From Pedobacter sp. SL55 (GTDB taxonomy: Bacteria; Bacteroidota; Bacteroidia; Sphingobacteriales; Sphingobacteriaceae): a stretch of DNA of 64,000 nt. The stretch's first letter is position 1. Every line of letters starts with the position of its first letter. The notes beneath the pieces are model-generated. The model saw only the letters and a list, made by a program, of their open reading frames with translations, did not search any database and was not told where the DNA came from. Positions 36,542 to 46,758 of the stretch are shown here, one piece after another. The position numbers and the translations under genes were made by a program. Where the stretch lies: positions 2,232,001 to 2,296,000 of the forward strand of contig NZ_CP113059.1 in the NCBI RefSeq assembly GCF_026625705.1, in the 5' to 3' direction.

Positions 36542-36580
36542 AAAAAAGCGCCCCAGTTTTTTAGAAAGGGGCGCTTTTTT
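36542..36580 (-). terminator. Intrinsic terminator (attenuator) in front of ilvE
   Basis: On the minus strand, AAAAAAGCGCCCC pairs with GGGGCGCTTTTTT (plus-strand arms 36568-36580 and 36542-36554), a 13-bp stem with a 13-base loop and a U-rich 3' arm. It begins 17 bases after the stop of the branched-chain-rich leader ORF and ends about 78 bases before ilvE. Confidence 0.88.
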
Positions 36581-36597
36581 TGATGTTACTCAATATT

Positions 36598-36699
36598 TTA
36601 TAACGAACCCTTGCACTGTTTTAGCAGCAGTACATTAAGCAGCAGTACCAAAGTCAAATTGACTTGGTTAAGGCTATTATTTGCTACAATTAAATTCAT
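36598..36699 (-). CDS. Leu/Val/Ile-rich leader peptide upstream of ilvE (putative ilvL-like)
   Basis: A 33-codon ORF on the minus strand, ATG at 36699-36697 and TAA at 36600-36598. By my count, 16 of 33 residues are branched-chain: 11 Leu, 4 Val and 1 Ile. It starts M-N-L-I-V-A and has a central run T-L-V-L-L-L-N-V-L-L-L-K, encoded largely by CTG codons in a direct repeat GTACTGCTGCT. A strong terminator follows 17 bases after the stop, then ilvE. Length, composition and position match the leader peptides of ilv attenuators known from Proteobacteria. No Shine-Dalgarno is seen, as is usual in this phylum. Translation is not proven. Confidence 0.8.
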   Translation of the reverse strand: MNLIVANNSLNQVNLTLVLLLNVLLLKQCKGSL

Positions 36700-36994
36700 G
36701 TGAATTAGGGTTAAGTTTTCTCTTTGTTTTATAAATACCAATTTAGTATTTGGTTCAAATATTAGCAATAGGGAAAATAAAAATATTTTATTTAGTATAT
36801 AATTTTGATATTTATGTCTTAATCAAATTATAATTCCGATTAATTGCTATTTTGTTTTCCTAAACTTTGTTTAATGTAGACCAAATATGAAAACGGTATT
36901 CGGTATAAATGTTATGCATGCATTGTATTTTGAGCGAAATTCTTCTTAAAAGTGAGAAATGTCAGAAAAAGATGAGAAAATAATGATCGGTATT
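36700..36994. promoter_or_regulatory. A/T-rich region upstream of the ilv leader; probable promoter
   Basis: This gap of about 295 bases has no gene. It is very A/T-rich and should contain the ilv promoter on the minus strand. An imperfect dyad ACCAATTTAGTATTTGGT near 36750 could be an operator. No exact TAnnTTTG box with correct spacing was found. Confidence 0.35.
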
Positions 36995-37324
36995 TTAGTT
37001 GTTATCTTCCCTATCAAATAGCCTCAAATATTTGCTTGGCACCAATCTTTTCCATTCGGGGTGTCTTTTCACATAAGCAAATACTAATTGACATAAAGGG
37101 ACTAGTTCGTATTTGTTTTCTTCTAAATAGATAAGCGTTTTTTCAATTAATGCTGTAGCTGCACCTCTGCCAGCCAATGCTTCAGGGCTTTCGGTGTGGA
37201 TGAGCTTGATAGTTTTCTCATTCTCTTCGTAGTCGATAAATGCGGTGTGGCCATCTACAGTTAATTCGAAACGTTTGGTTTCTTCGTTTTTAATAACGGG
37301 CAGGTTTAAGAATTCTTCTTTCAT
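36995..37324 (-). CDS. Small GNAT-like N-acetyltransferase (YjdJ/NATD1 type)
   Basis: A 109-residue protein of the short GNAT branch. RFELTVDGHTAFIDYEEN starts the fold, IHTESPEALAGRGAATALIE is the acetyl-CoA pyrophosphate loop (with G-R-G-A-A), and LVPLCQLVFAYVKRHPEW carries the conserved Cys and the Arg-His-Pro-Glu-Trp end. Its substrate is unknown. It is monocistronic, between the ilv regulatory region and the atp operon. Length and motif order fit the family closely. Confidence 0.83.
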   Translation of the reverse strand: MKEEFLNLPVIKNEETKRFELTVDGHTAFIDYEENEKTIKLIHTESPEALAGRGAATALIEKTLIYLEENKYELVPLCQLVFAYVKRHPEWKRLVPSKYLRLFDREDNN

Positions 37325-37446
37325 TGTATTCGATTTTAAATGATATGAACGAAATTAAAGAGAAAGTTTTTGGCGAAGGTTGATGTATGGTAATAAACGA
37401 TATACTTGTTTATGAATTAACTCTTAAGCAAGGATTTCTCATGGCG

Positions 37447-37479
37447 CTAGATTTCTCCTCGTTCCTCGTCGAAATGACG
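37447..37479. repeat. REP-like single arm, family B
   Basis: The reverse strand reads GTCATTTCGACGAGGAACGA then GGAGAAATCTAGC. It is the closest single-copy match to the arms at 14474 and 23752, and lies beside the atpC terminator. Confidence 0.7.
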
Positions 37480-37496
37480 GGACAGGTAAAACAAAA

Positions 37497-37522
37497 AAGC
37501 CCCAAACTTTCGTTCGGGGCTT
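37497..37522 (-). terminator. Intrinsic terminator after atpC
   Basis: AAGCCCC (37497-37503) pairs with GGGGCTT (37516-37522); on the minus strand it is followed by a U-run. Confidence 0.8.
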
Positions 37523-37546
37523 CTTAAACATTTTGATATTTTAAAC

Positions 37547-37794
37547 TTAAGCTACAACAGCTTCAGCTAAAACAATAATTTTATTATCCAGTAAACTTCT
37601 ACTACACCACCTTTAATGTTGTAGATGTTTTCGCTTGCAGCTTCCTTAACAATAACAGGTCCATCTTCCAAAGTTGAAATGATAGGAGCGTGGTCTTTCA
37701 AAATCTGAAAAGAACCCAAAGTTCCAGGAACAGTAACCGCAGTTACTTCGCCTTCGAAAACTTTTTTATCTGGAGTTAATATTTCTAAAGTCAT
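37547..37794 (-). CDS. atpC: ATP synthase F1 epsilon subunit AtpC, apparent frameshift near the 3' end
   Basis: Epsilon subunit linking F1 to rotation of the gamma shaft. It starts at MTLEILTPDKKVFEGEVTAV, with VPGTLGSFQILKDHAPIIST and YNIKGGVVEV, all typical of the beta-sandwich. The sequence as given then reads Y-W-I-I-K-L-L-F and stops at 37567. In the next frame the expected end L-D-N-K-I-I-V-L-A-E-A-V-V-A followed by TAA (37547) is intact. One extra T in the minus-strand T3 run (plus-strand A at 37593-37595) restores E-V-L-L-D-N-K. A few C-terminal residues would change if the shift were real. Confidence 0.85.
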
Positions 37795-37810
37795 TCTTTT
37801 AAAATTGAGT

Positions 37811-37878
37811 AGCAAGTATCTAGTATCAAGTATCGAGATAGTATTTGTTGTCTTGATACTTGATACTCAAATCTCGAT
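37811..37878. repeat. GTATC quasi-repeat fold-back between atpD and atpC
   Basis: AGTATCTAGTATCAAGTATC and GAGATAG are mirrored by CTTGATACTTGATACTCAAA and TCTCGATACTAG. Units of about 7-10 bases repeat with variation, and the two halves can pair. Confidence 0.6.
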
Positions 37879-37879
37879 A

Positions 37880-39400
<1,521 letters not shown>

Positions 39401-39533
39401 TTATAAAAATCAAAATGTTAAAGGCGGTTTTATACGCCTGCTTTTCGGATGGCAAAGTTAAAACTTTTTAATGTAATTTTTATATAGAAATAAAATGTTT
39501 TTCAACACTTTAATAAATGATAAATTAGCCCCT

Positions 39534-40448
39534 ATGAATACAGTGTTGGTTACAGGCAGTAACGGCCTTTTAGGGCAGAAAATTACCGAGCAAATTATAG
39601 CGGATAAAAGCGTGAATTTAATTGCTACAAATCGTGGAGCAAATAAATATCTGGTAAAAGAAGGCTATGTTTATGAAACGATGGATATTTTGGATGAGCT
39701 TCAAGTGAAATTGGTGCTGGAAAAATATAAGCCAAATGCGTTGATCCATACGGCTGCCATGACCAATGTAGATACCTGCCATGAAAATAAGGAAGCTTGT
39801 TGGCAACTCAATGTGGAGGCAACAAAGCATTTGGCATCATTATGTGATAAAATGGGTATACATTTTATATATGTATCTACAGATTTTGTTTTTGATGGTT
39901 TAAACGGGCCGTATAAAGAAGAAGACGAGCCAAATCCTGTTAGTTTTTATGGCGAAAGTAAATTGGCTGGCGAAAAAGCAACGCAACAAATGAAAGGCAA
40001 CTGGGCCATTATCAGAACAATTTTGGTTTACGGTATTTTGAAAGATATGAGCCGTAGCAATATTGTACTTTGGGCAAAAGGGGCGCTCGAAAAAAGAAAT
40101 CCAATTAACGTAGTTAATGACCAATGGCGAATGCCTACGCTTGCCGAAGATTTGGCGAGAGCTTGCTTGCTGGCAGTTAAACATAAGGCAAAGGGTACTT
40201 ACCATATTTCTGGGAAAGATATGATGAGTATTGTGGATATAGTAAACGGTGTTGCAGATTTTTGGAACTTGGATAAAACAATAATTAACGAGATAAGTTC
40301 TGATAGTTTGGGTCAGGAAGCTAAGCGGCCAAAAAAGACAGGTTTCATTTTAGACAAAGCAATGACAGATTTAGGTTACCAACCACATAGTTTTGAGGAA
40401 GGCTTGGCTTTGGTGCGAGAACAGTTGTCAGGGAGCAGTGGTCAGTAA
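39534..40448 (+). CDS. SDR family NAD(P)-dependent sugar-nucleotide reductase (RmlD-like)
   Basis: A 304-residue Rossmann enzyme. The NAD(P) loop is VTGSNGLLGQKI, HTAAMTNVDTCHENKEACWQ and YVSTDFVFDGLNGPYKE are RmlD-type blocks, and the catalytic Tyr-x-x-x-Lys is in FYGESKLAGE. The C-terminal substrate region includes GTYHISGKDMMS. It resembles dTDP-4-dehydrorhamnose reductase, but no rml neighbours are present, so the substrate is uncertain. The ATG at 39534 is chosen because the protein then begins MNTVLVTGSNG. It is divergent from atpD. Confidence 0.82.
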   Translation: MNTVLVTGSNGLLGQKITEQIIADKSVNLIATNRGANKYLVKEGYVYETMDILDELQVKLVLEKYKPNALIHTAAMTNVDTCHENKEACWQLNVEATKHLASLCDKMGIHFIYVSTDFVFDGLNGPYKEEDEPNPVSFYGESKLAGEKATQQMKGNWAIIRTILVYGILKDMSRSNIVLWAKGALEKRNPINVVNDQWRMPTLAEDLARACLLAVKHKAKGTYHISGKDMMSIVDIVNGVADFWNLDKTIINEISSDSLGQEAKRPKKTGFILDKAMTDLGYQPHSFEEGLALVREQLSGSSGQ

Positions 40449-40535
40449 ACAGTTTTCAGTTGGCAATTTTCAATTTCCAGTTAACCGATTAAACAATTAA
40501 AACAATTAACCATTAATAATTAACCATTAACAATT
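40438..40535. repeat. Quasi-repeat patch, CAGTTTTCAGTTGGCAATTTTC / AATTAACC words
   Basis: The patch starts at the 3' end of the reductase gene, where the last codons already read as the repeat. It continues as ATTAAACAATTAAAACAATT and AACCATTAATAATTAACC up to the peroxiredoxin gene. Confidence 0.5.
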
Positions 40536-40541
40536 ATATAT

Positions 40542-41003
40542 ATGTCATTACAAGTAGGAGATAAAGCTCCAGATTTTAAATTAAAGAGCACCGAGCTTAA
40601 AGAGGTTTCGCTAGGCGATTTTAGCGGGAAAAAAGTGGTACTACATTTCTTTCCGCTAGCATTTACAGGTGTTTGCACTACACAATTGTGTACGATGAGA
40701 GATAACTTTGGTTATTATGAAGGTTTAAACGCACAGGTTTTAGGTGTATCTGTAGATTCTCCGTTTACTTTGGCAAAATTCAAAGAAGAGCAAGCTTACC
40801 AATTTCCGTTATTATCTGATTTTAACAAAGAAGCTGCAGCAGCTTATGGCGCCTTATACGAAGACTTTTTAGGGATGAAAGGAATTGCCAAACGTGCTGC
40901 TTTTGTAATTGACGAAGAAGGGAAAGTGATTTATGCTGAGGTGTTAGAAGAGGCAGGTAATTTGCCAGATTTTGCTGCCATTAATAAGGTAGTTGCTGGA
41001 TAA
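40542..41003 (+). CDS. Peroxiredoxin (AhpC/TSA superfamily)
   Basis: A 153-residue thiol peroxidase that reduces hydroperoxides. It begins [14 protein letters not shown], as is usual for the family. The peroxidatic Cys is in [18 protein letters not shown], with the conserved Thr three residues before it. A second Cys five residues later (the C in Q-L-C) might act as a resolving residue, as in AhpE/BCP-like forms; this is inference. The active-site Arg is in [10 protein letters not shown]. It has no signal peptide, so it is cytoplasmic. It is monocistronic, with its own terminator. Confidence 0.88.
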   Translation: MSLQVGDKAPDFKLKSTELKEVSLGDFSGKKVVLHFFPLAFTGVCTTQLCTMRDNFGYYEGLNAQVLGVSVDSPFTLAKFKEEQAYQFPLLSDFNKEAAAAYGALYEDFLGMKGIAKRAAFVIDEEGKVIYAEVLEEAGNLPDFAAINKVVAG

Positions 41004-41027
41004 AGCTGTAAAAAACATTTTTGGAAT

Positions 41028-41073
41028 GCGGGATTGATGCTGATATTTAAGCACAATCCCGCTTTTGTTTTTT
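41028..41073 (+). terminator. Intrinsic terminator after the peroxiredoxin gene
   Basis: GCGGGATT (41028-41035) pairs with AATCCCGC (41055-41062), followed by TTTTGTTTTTT. Confidence 0.85.
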
Positions 41074-41186
41074 AAGACTTTTGCCTTTTCTATTCGTAGA
41101 GATGTTTTTATTTATTGATAGCGAGTGAGTTATCTTTTTGTATTTCACACCTAAGTGGTTTCGCAATTTAAGTTTTGCGGGGTTAA

Positions 41187-41218
41187 TTGGCTTTTTGCAC
41201 CATTTTAAGTTACATTTG
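41187..41218 (+). promoter_or_regulatory. Candidate promoter for the FecI-like sigma gene
   Basis: TTG at 41187-41189 and TACATTTG at 41211-41218 are separated by 21 bases. This fits the Bacteroidota TTG / TAnnTTTG consensus, 7 bases before the ATG. Confidence 0.6.
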
Positions 41219-41225
41219 TGTAACC

Positions 41226-41810
41226 ATGCCTTCCTACCGTTCATATTCTGATAGTCAGTTGTCTTATCTGCTTACGCAAGATGATGAGCGTGCTTTTACG
41301 GAGATTTATCATCGGTTTTATGGTTTGTTGTTTATTCATGCTAGCAAGCGTTTAAATAATGAAGAAGAAGCTAAAGATTTGGTTCAACAGCTATTCGAAT
41401 CGCTGTGGATAAAAAGGGCGCAGGTTAAGCCTGATGGCAATTTATCGGCTTATTTGTACACAGCTATTCGGCATCGTATATTAGATATTTTTTCACATCA
41501 GGAAGTAGAAAACAAATATGTAGACTCGCTACAAAGCTTTATTGATCAAGATTACGAGCTAAGCGATTATAAAATTCGGGAGAAGCAGATGAAAGAGTTG
41601 ATTGAAAAAGAAATTGACTCCCTACCTCCTAAAATGAGAGAAATATTCTTACTGAGCAGAATGCAGCATAAATCTCACAAAGAAATTGCCGAAGAATTAG
41701 AGATTTCGGAGTTAACAGTGAAGACACAAGTGAAAAGAGCATTGAAAATTCTTAGATCGAGATTAGGGTTAGTGGTTTGTGTGGCGTTTTTGTTGAAAAT
41801 AAGTTCGTAA
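41226..41810 (+). CDS. ECF sigma factor (FecI-like, Bacteroidota type)
   Basis: A 194-residue sigma-70 family protein. Region 2 has AFTEIYHRFYGLLFIHASKR and EAKDLVQQLFESLWIKR. Region 4 has LPPKMREIFLLSRMQHKSHK and EIAEELEISELTVKTQVKRA. The ATG at 41226 lies directly after a good -7 box, so the transcript may have almost no leader. FecR follows 200 bases downstream, then SusC/SusD, the standard FecI-FecR-TonB receptor order. The expected role is to activate the SusC operon when FecR signals ligand uptake. Confidence 0.9.
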   Translation: MPSYRSYSDSQLSYLLTQDDERAFTEIYHRFYGLLFIHASKRLNNEEEAKDLVQQLFESLWIKRAQVKPDGNLSAYLYTAIRHRILDIFSHQEVENKYVDSLQSFIDQDYELSDYKIREKQMKELIEKEIDSLPPKMREIFLLSRMQHKSHKEIAEELEISELTVKTQVKRALKILRSRLGLVVCVAFLLKISS

Positions 41811-42008
41811 GCTATCGGCTTCAAAAAAAACATCAAAAAAATATAAGCTATCTCGGTTTAAAATAAAGAAAATAGAACAAGAAGTCTAATTCTAAGGGTG
41901 TATCATTCTATTTCATTTATTTTTTTAAAAATATTATCAACTTTTAGTACCCCCAAGGGTGGGGCTTTGCCGTACTATAAATAACCAACCAAAATTAACG
42001 TTCATATT

Positions 42009-43127
42009 ATGGAGAAGAATGCAGCAAAACTTTTGAAAAAATATCTGTCTGGTGATTGCACACCAGAAGAAAAGGCAATTGTTGAAGATTGGTATTTACA
42101 GTTGCCGTTTCAAAAAAAGGCACCAAATGCCGAGCAGGTTGAGGCCAGTCATGATGAAGTTTTGGGAAGACTAAAGCTGCGTCCCAAGACTAGAAATATT
42201 GGATACTTGAAGCCCATTGCTGTTGCGGCAAGTATATTGCTATGTGTTGGATTGGGTTTTATTCTTTTCAATAGGGAAATAGCACCTACTGCAACCCTAG
42301 CGAAAAGGAAACTCGAAGAGGTGCTTCCGGGAGGAAATAAAGCTACTTTAACCTTAGCTGATGGAAGTGTAATTGACTTAGATAAGGCCTTAAACGGCGA
42401 AATTACCAAATTGAATGGTATTATCATCCGGAAGAAGGAAGACGGGCAGTTGGAATATATCATACAGGACAATCCAGGTGCTGCTAGCGGAACCAATACC
42501 ATTGCGACACCACGTGGTGGTCAATATCAAGTGAGTTTACCCGACGGAACCAAAGTTTGGCTTAATGCTGCAAGCTCGTTAACCTACCCATATCCTTTTG
42601 CCAAAAATGAAAGGTCGGTAGAACTGCAGGGCGAAGCATATTTTGAGGTAGCAAAAGATAGGCAAAGACCTTTTAAAGTTAAGGCTAGCCAACAAATAAT
42701 AGAGGTATTGGGTACACATTTTAATGTAAACGCGTATAATGACGAGCCAACGCAAAAAACCACTTTACTAGAAGGTGCTGTAAAAGTAGCAGCGGGAGGT
42801 ACCGAAGTAAAACTAAAACCTGGTGAGCAGGCGAAGTTTAGCGCTGTTAATACGCAATTGGTGGTCGATAAAAATATAGATCCAGACCAATACGTGGCTT
42901 GGAAAAACGAAGTGTTTGCTTTTAACAACGAAGACCTTAAATCGGTAATGAGACAAATCTCCAGATGGTATGATATCGACGTAGTTTACAAAGGTAAAAT
43001 TACCACAGAAAAATATTTTGGAGAAATTCCAAGAAGCGCTAACCTCTCAGAAGTTTTTAAAATACTAGAACTGAACCACGTTCATGTCCAAATTTCCGGA
43101 AAAACAATGACGATAACCGGCGATTAA
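42009..43127 (+). CDS. FecR family anti-sigma/signal-transducing protein
   Basis: A 372-residue inner-membrane protein. The N-terminal cytoplasmic anti-sigma region (LLKKYLSGDCTPEEKAIVED) is followed by a transmembrane helix at about residues 65-85 (IAVAASILLCVGLGFILF). The periplasmic FecR domain contains TPRGGQYQVSLPDGTKVWLN, AASSLTYPYPF and GEAYFEVAKD. A DUF4974 domain ends the protein (FNNEDLKSVMRQISRWYDID). It relays contact from the SusC receptor (through its STN domain) to the sigma factor. The position directly before susC supports this pairing. Confidence 0.92.
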   Translation: MEKNAAKLLKKYLSGDCTPEEKAIVEDWYLQLPFQKKAPNAEQVEASHDEVLGRLKLRPKTRNIGYLKPIAVAASILLCVGLGFILFNREIAPTATLAKRKLEEVLPGGNKATLTLADGSVIDLDKALNGEITKLNGIIIRKKEDGQLEYIIQDNPGAASGTNTIATPRGGQYQVSLPDGTKVWLNAASSLTYPYPFAKNERSVELQGEAYFEVAKDRQRPFKVKASQQIIEVLGTHFNVNAYNDEPTQKTTLLEGAVKVAAGGTEVKLKPGEQAKFSAVNTQLVVDKNIDPDQYVAWKNEVFAFNNEDLKSVMRQISRWYDIDVVYKGKITTEKYFGEIPRSANLSEVFKILELNHVHVQISGKTMTITGD

Positions 43128-43226
43128 AGCTACCTAACAACTCTAAATAAATCAACAACCAAAACCTAAACAAACATTTGATGAAAAAACTACCAGAAAT
43201 TTAGCGAAAAGTACCTTTAAAAATTA

Positions 43227-43294
43227 ACCGAAAGCGCAGCAACGCTTCCGGTCAAAAATTCGGACAAGCAGTTTGTTTTGAGACCCAACTGCTT
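43227..43294 (+). promoter_or_regulatory. Two hairpins in the leader between fecR and susC
   Basis: ACCGAAAGCG/CGCTTCCGGT (43227-43236 and 43243-43252) and AAGCAGTT/AACTGCTT (43266-43273 and 43287-43294) form consecutive stem-loops about 30 bases before the SusC ATG. Neither has a U-run, so they are unlikely to be simple terminators. They may be a structured 5' leader. Confidence 0.5.
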
Positions 43295-43322
43295 ATTATT
43301 AACCTCATTTAACTATAAAGGT

Positions 43323-46300
43323 ATGAAATTAACTACCCTTTACAACTCTGTATGCAAAAAGCGGAGCGTAAAGACTAAATTTTTATTGGTCATGAAATTG
43401 ACTGCCATTTTACTACTAACGGCCGCATTGCACGTATCAGCGGCTGGTTTTTCTCAAACGGTAACACTGCCCAAACAAACTGGTTCCATTAAAAATATTT
43501 TAAAGGAAATCAAAAAGCAAACAGGCTATTTCTTTTTCTACAAAGGACAAGTGTTACACAACAAGCAAGATGTAGAAATAGAATTGCAAAAAGCCACCAT
43601 CGTAGAGGCTTTAAATACCTTGCTGAAAAACCAAGATTTAAGCTATCACATTATCAATAAAACCATAGTGATTAGCAAAAAAGAGCTAGCCGCTGCCGCT
43701 TCAAATGAGCTGGCTAAAGTTGATGTGAAAGGTGTGGTAAGCGATAAAACCACGGGAGAAACATTGCCAGGTGTAAATATTGCTCTAAAAGGTGGTGCAA
43801 CCATTGGCGCCACCAACAGCAAAGGAGAATTTAAAGTCACTGCCGAAGATGGTGCAATCTTAGTTTTCAGCTATTTAGGTTACGAACCTTTAGAAATTGC
43901 CGCAACAGGCACTAAACTGTTAACTGTAAAGCTCGTGCCTGTTTCTATACAAATGAATGATGTAGTAGTTACTGGTTATCAAACCATTAAAAAAGATAAC
44001 TATACTGGTAATGCCATTGTAATTAAAGGCGAAGATTTACAGAAAAACAATCCACAGAGTTTAATCAAGAGTATCCAAACTTTCGATCCTTCTTTTAAAG
44101 TGTTAGACAATAATCTTTTTGGCTCAGATCCAAATGCACTGCCAAGAATTAATGTGCGGGGCGCTACGGCATTGCCATCTATCGAAGATACCAACAACCT
44201 ATTAGACCGTAACAATTTATCGAGCAATTATAACTTGCCGGCTTTTATGTTAGATGGTTTTGAGGTTACGCTACAGAAAGTGAGTGACCTGGACATGAAC
44301 AGGATAGAATCTGTTACACTACTAAAAGATGCTGCAGCTACAGCAGTTTACGGATCTAGGGCGGCCAACGGGGTAATTGTAATTACCACCAAGGCACCTG
44401 TAGCAGGCAAGCTTCAGCTATCTTATAATTACGAAACCAGCGTTAATGCGCCAGATTTAACCGACTATCGTGTATTAAATGCTACAGATAAATTAAACTA
44501 CGAAAAGTTAGCTGGGCTTTATAATGCTTTGGGTAATACTGGATATACGCAAGAACAGCTAGATGCCGAGTATTTTAACAGATTAAAAAATGTGGCTAGT
44601 GGGGTAGATACCTATTGGCTATCGCAAGCTTTGCGCAATGCTTACCGCCAAAAACATGCGGCTTATGTACAAGGTGGCGATGAGAAATTTAGATACGGCT
44701 TAGACTTACGGTACGAAACCACGCCTGGGGTAATGTTGGGCTCTAATAGAGATCGTTACAGCGGTGGCATGAGCTTTACTTATAATCCTAGCAAAAAGCT
44801 GATTTTTAGAAATGAAGTTACCGTAACACAAGCAAATGGTAACAATTCGCCTTATGGCGATTTTTCTACGTATGTAAGGATGAACCCTTATTATCCTATC
44901 AGAAACCAAAATGGAGATATTGTTCAAGAACTAGCCAACTGGCGTGTAGATACAGGGGCAGAAGGGCCTGATCAGATCCAAACAAGGTATGTATTTAATC
45001 CTTTATTTGAAGGTACTCTGGCTAGTTTCGATAAATCATCGATGTTAGAAATTATCGATGCTTTTTCGGTAGATTGGAGGATAACACCCAGCTTGAACCT
45101 TAAAAGTCAAATTAGCTTAAATAAAAGTGTAACCAGCAACGATAAGTTTGTTTCGCCCTTAAGTAATGCATTTTATACTTATGCGAGCGACCAGCTAAAT
45201 AACAAGGGTACTTATGAGTTGCTAGAGAACGATCGTTTGGCGATAGATGGTAAAGCAACGTTGGGATACAATAAACAAATTGGAGACCAGTATTTTAACT
45301 TGGTTTTAGGAACCAACATTGTTGCCGTTAGAACAGATGATAAATTAACAGAGGCGCAAGGTTTCTCTAACGATCGTTTTTCTAACATCGGCTTTGCCCG
45401 TATCTACAAAATAGATGCAGGCCCCGAGGGTAATGTTGCCGAAAATCGTTTGGCGGGTGCCTTCTTTTCGGGAAACTATTCTTATAAAAACAAATACCTT
45501 TTGGATGCCTCTTTTAGGTACGAAGGTTCTTCTGCTTTTGGTGCTAATCAACGTTTTGCACCATTTTGGTCGGGCGGTATTGGCTGGAATATGCACAACG
45601 AAGCGTTCCTTTCAGGGTCTAAAGTAATTAGTCAGCTACGTGTTAAAGGTAGTGCCGGCGAGCTCGGTTCGGTATCTTTTCCTGCTTATCTATCTAGATC
45701 TTTGTATCAATATCAGCCCAACAACTGGTATTCTACCGGTTTAGGTGCACAAGTATTGGGTTATGGCAATAGCAATTTACGTTGGCAAAAAACCACTACT
45801 TATGATGCTGGTATAGACTTGGGTTTGTTTAAAGACCGCGTGGTAGTTTCGCCAAGGTATTACTATAAATTAACCAAAGGCCTAATTACCGATATTGATT
45901 TGGCACCTTCAACAGGTTTTACTACGTATAAAGAAAACTTGGGCAATGTATCTAATAAAGGTTACGAGGTTTATTTAACGGCCAACGTACTTAGAACCAA
46001 AGATTTTAATATTAACGTTACGGGTAACTTGGTGCATAATGTAAATACCTTAGTAAGTTTATCTAATTCGTTAAATACTTTAAATAGTAAGATAGACGAG
46101 TACCAAACCAATCCTGATAACAAGGCACAATCTACGCCGTTGGTACGCTTCAATGAGGGAGAATCGATGACAATGATTTACGCCGTACCTTCTTTGGGCA
46201 TAGACCCGCAAACGGGAAAGGAAATTTTTAGAAAAAGAGACGGCTCGTTAACCTACAATTGGAACGTGGCTGATATTATGCCTATTGCAGACGGGGCACC

Positions 46301-46748
46301 TAAGGCCGAAGGGAACCTTAACCCGAATATAGGCTACAAAAATTTCTTGTTTAGCTTCAGTTTTTACTACCGCTTTGGTGGCTATACTTACAACCAAACA
46401 TTGGTAGATCGTGTAGAGAATGCCGATCCGAGATTTAACGTAGATAGCCGTGTGCTTAACCAACGTTGGATTAAACCAGGCGATCAAACTTTCTTTAAAA
46501 ACATTGCAGATTTATCTATAACTAACGTTTCTTCGAGGTTTGTTCAAAAAGAAAACCTATTAGAACTAAGGTCTATTTATGCGTCATACGACTTTAAAAA
46601 AGACATGGTAAAGAAATTTGGCCTACAAAACCTGCGCACTACTTTGGCCATGAACGATATTTTCAGAACCTCGAGTATTGAAATGGAAAGAGGAACGATT
46701 TATCCCTTTGCAAGGAGTTTAACTTTTTCATTATTGGCCTCATTCTAA
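43323..46748 (+). CDS. SusC/RagA-type TonB-linked outer membrane transporter with STN domain
   Basis: A 1141-residue TonB-dependent transporter. The signal peptide ends near HVSAAGFSQ. A secretin/TonB short N-terminal (STN) domain follows (IKNILKEIKKQTGYFFFYKG, VEALNTLLKNQDLSYHI). Next come a CarboxypepD_reg-like domain (KGVVSDKTTGETLPGVNIAL, VFSYLGYEP), the plug (SIQMNDVVVTGYQTIKKDNY, INVRGATALPS, AAATAVYGSRAANGVIVITTK) and a long beta-barrel ending in Phe. The STN domain marks it as FecR-signalling. The ATG at 43323 is chosen because the upstream frame is a leader with hairpins. It imports a ligand, probably together with the SusD protein; the ligand is unknown. Confidence 0.94.
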   Translation: MKLTTLYNSVCKKRSVKTKFLLVMKLTAILLLTAALHVSAAGFSQTVTLPKQTGSIKNILKEIKKQTGYFFFYKGQVLHNKQDVEIELQKATIVEALNTLLKNQDLSYHIINKTIVISKKELAAAASNELAKVDVKGVVSDKTTGETLPGVNIALKGGATIGATNSKGEFKVTAEDGAILVFSYLGYEPLEIAATGTKLLTVKLVPVSIQMNDVVVTGYQTIKKDNYTGNAIVIKGEDLQKNNPQSLIKSIQTFDPSFKVLDNNLFGSDPNALPRINVRGATALPSIEDTNNLLDRNNLSSNYNLPAFMLDGFEVTLQKVSDLDMNRIESVTLLKDAAATAVYGSRAANGVIVITTKAPVAGKLQLSYNYETSVNAPDLTDYRVLNATDKLNYEKLAGLYNALGNTGYTQEQLDAEYFNRLKNVASGVDTYWLSQALRNAYRQKHAAYVQGGDEKFRYGLDLRYETTPGVMLGSNRDRYSGGMSFTYNPSKKLIFRNEVTVTQANGNNSPYGDFSTYVRMNPYYPIRNQNGDIVQELANWRVDTGAEGPDQIQTRYVFNPLFEGTLASFDKSSMLEIIDAFSVDWRITPSLNLKSQISLNKSVTSNDKFVSPLSNAFYTYASDQLNNKGTYELLENDRLAIDGKATLGYNKQIGDQYFNLVLGTNIVAVRTDDKLTEAQGFSNDRFSNIGFARIYKIDAGPEGNVAENRLAGAFFSGNYSYKNKYLLDASFRYEGSSAFGANQRFAPFWSGGIGWNMHNEAFLSGSKVISQLRVKGSAGELGSVSFPAYLSRSLYQYQPNNWYSTGLGAQVLGYGNSNLRWQKTTTYDAGIDLGLFKDRVVVSPRYYYKLTKGLITDIDLAPSTGFTTYKENLGNVSNKGYEVYLTANVLRTKDFNINVTGNLVHNVNTLVSLSNSLNTLNSKIDEYQTNPDNKAQSTPLVRFNEGESMTMIYAVPSLGIDPQTGKEIFRKRDGSLTYNWNVADIMPIADGAPKAEGNLNPNIGYKNFLFSFSFYYRFGGYTYNQTLVDRVENADPRFNVDSRVLNQRWIKPGDQTFFKNIADLSITNVSSRFVQKENLLELRSIYASYDFKKDMVKKFGLQNLRTTLAMNDIFRTSSIEMERGTIYPFARSLTFSLLASF

Positions 46749-46758
46749 ACATAAAGAC

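Noticed and set aside
43181..43204. Seven-residue ORF M-K-K-L-P-E-I before susC as a regulatory leader peptide
   Set aside because: It is too short and has no amino acid bias, and no terminator follows directly. I mention it only as part of the leader.
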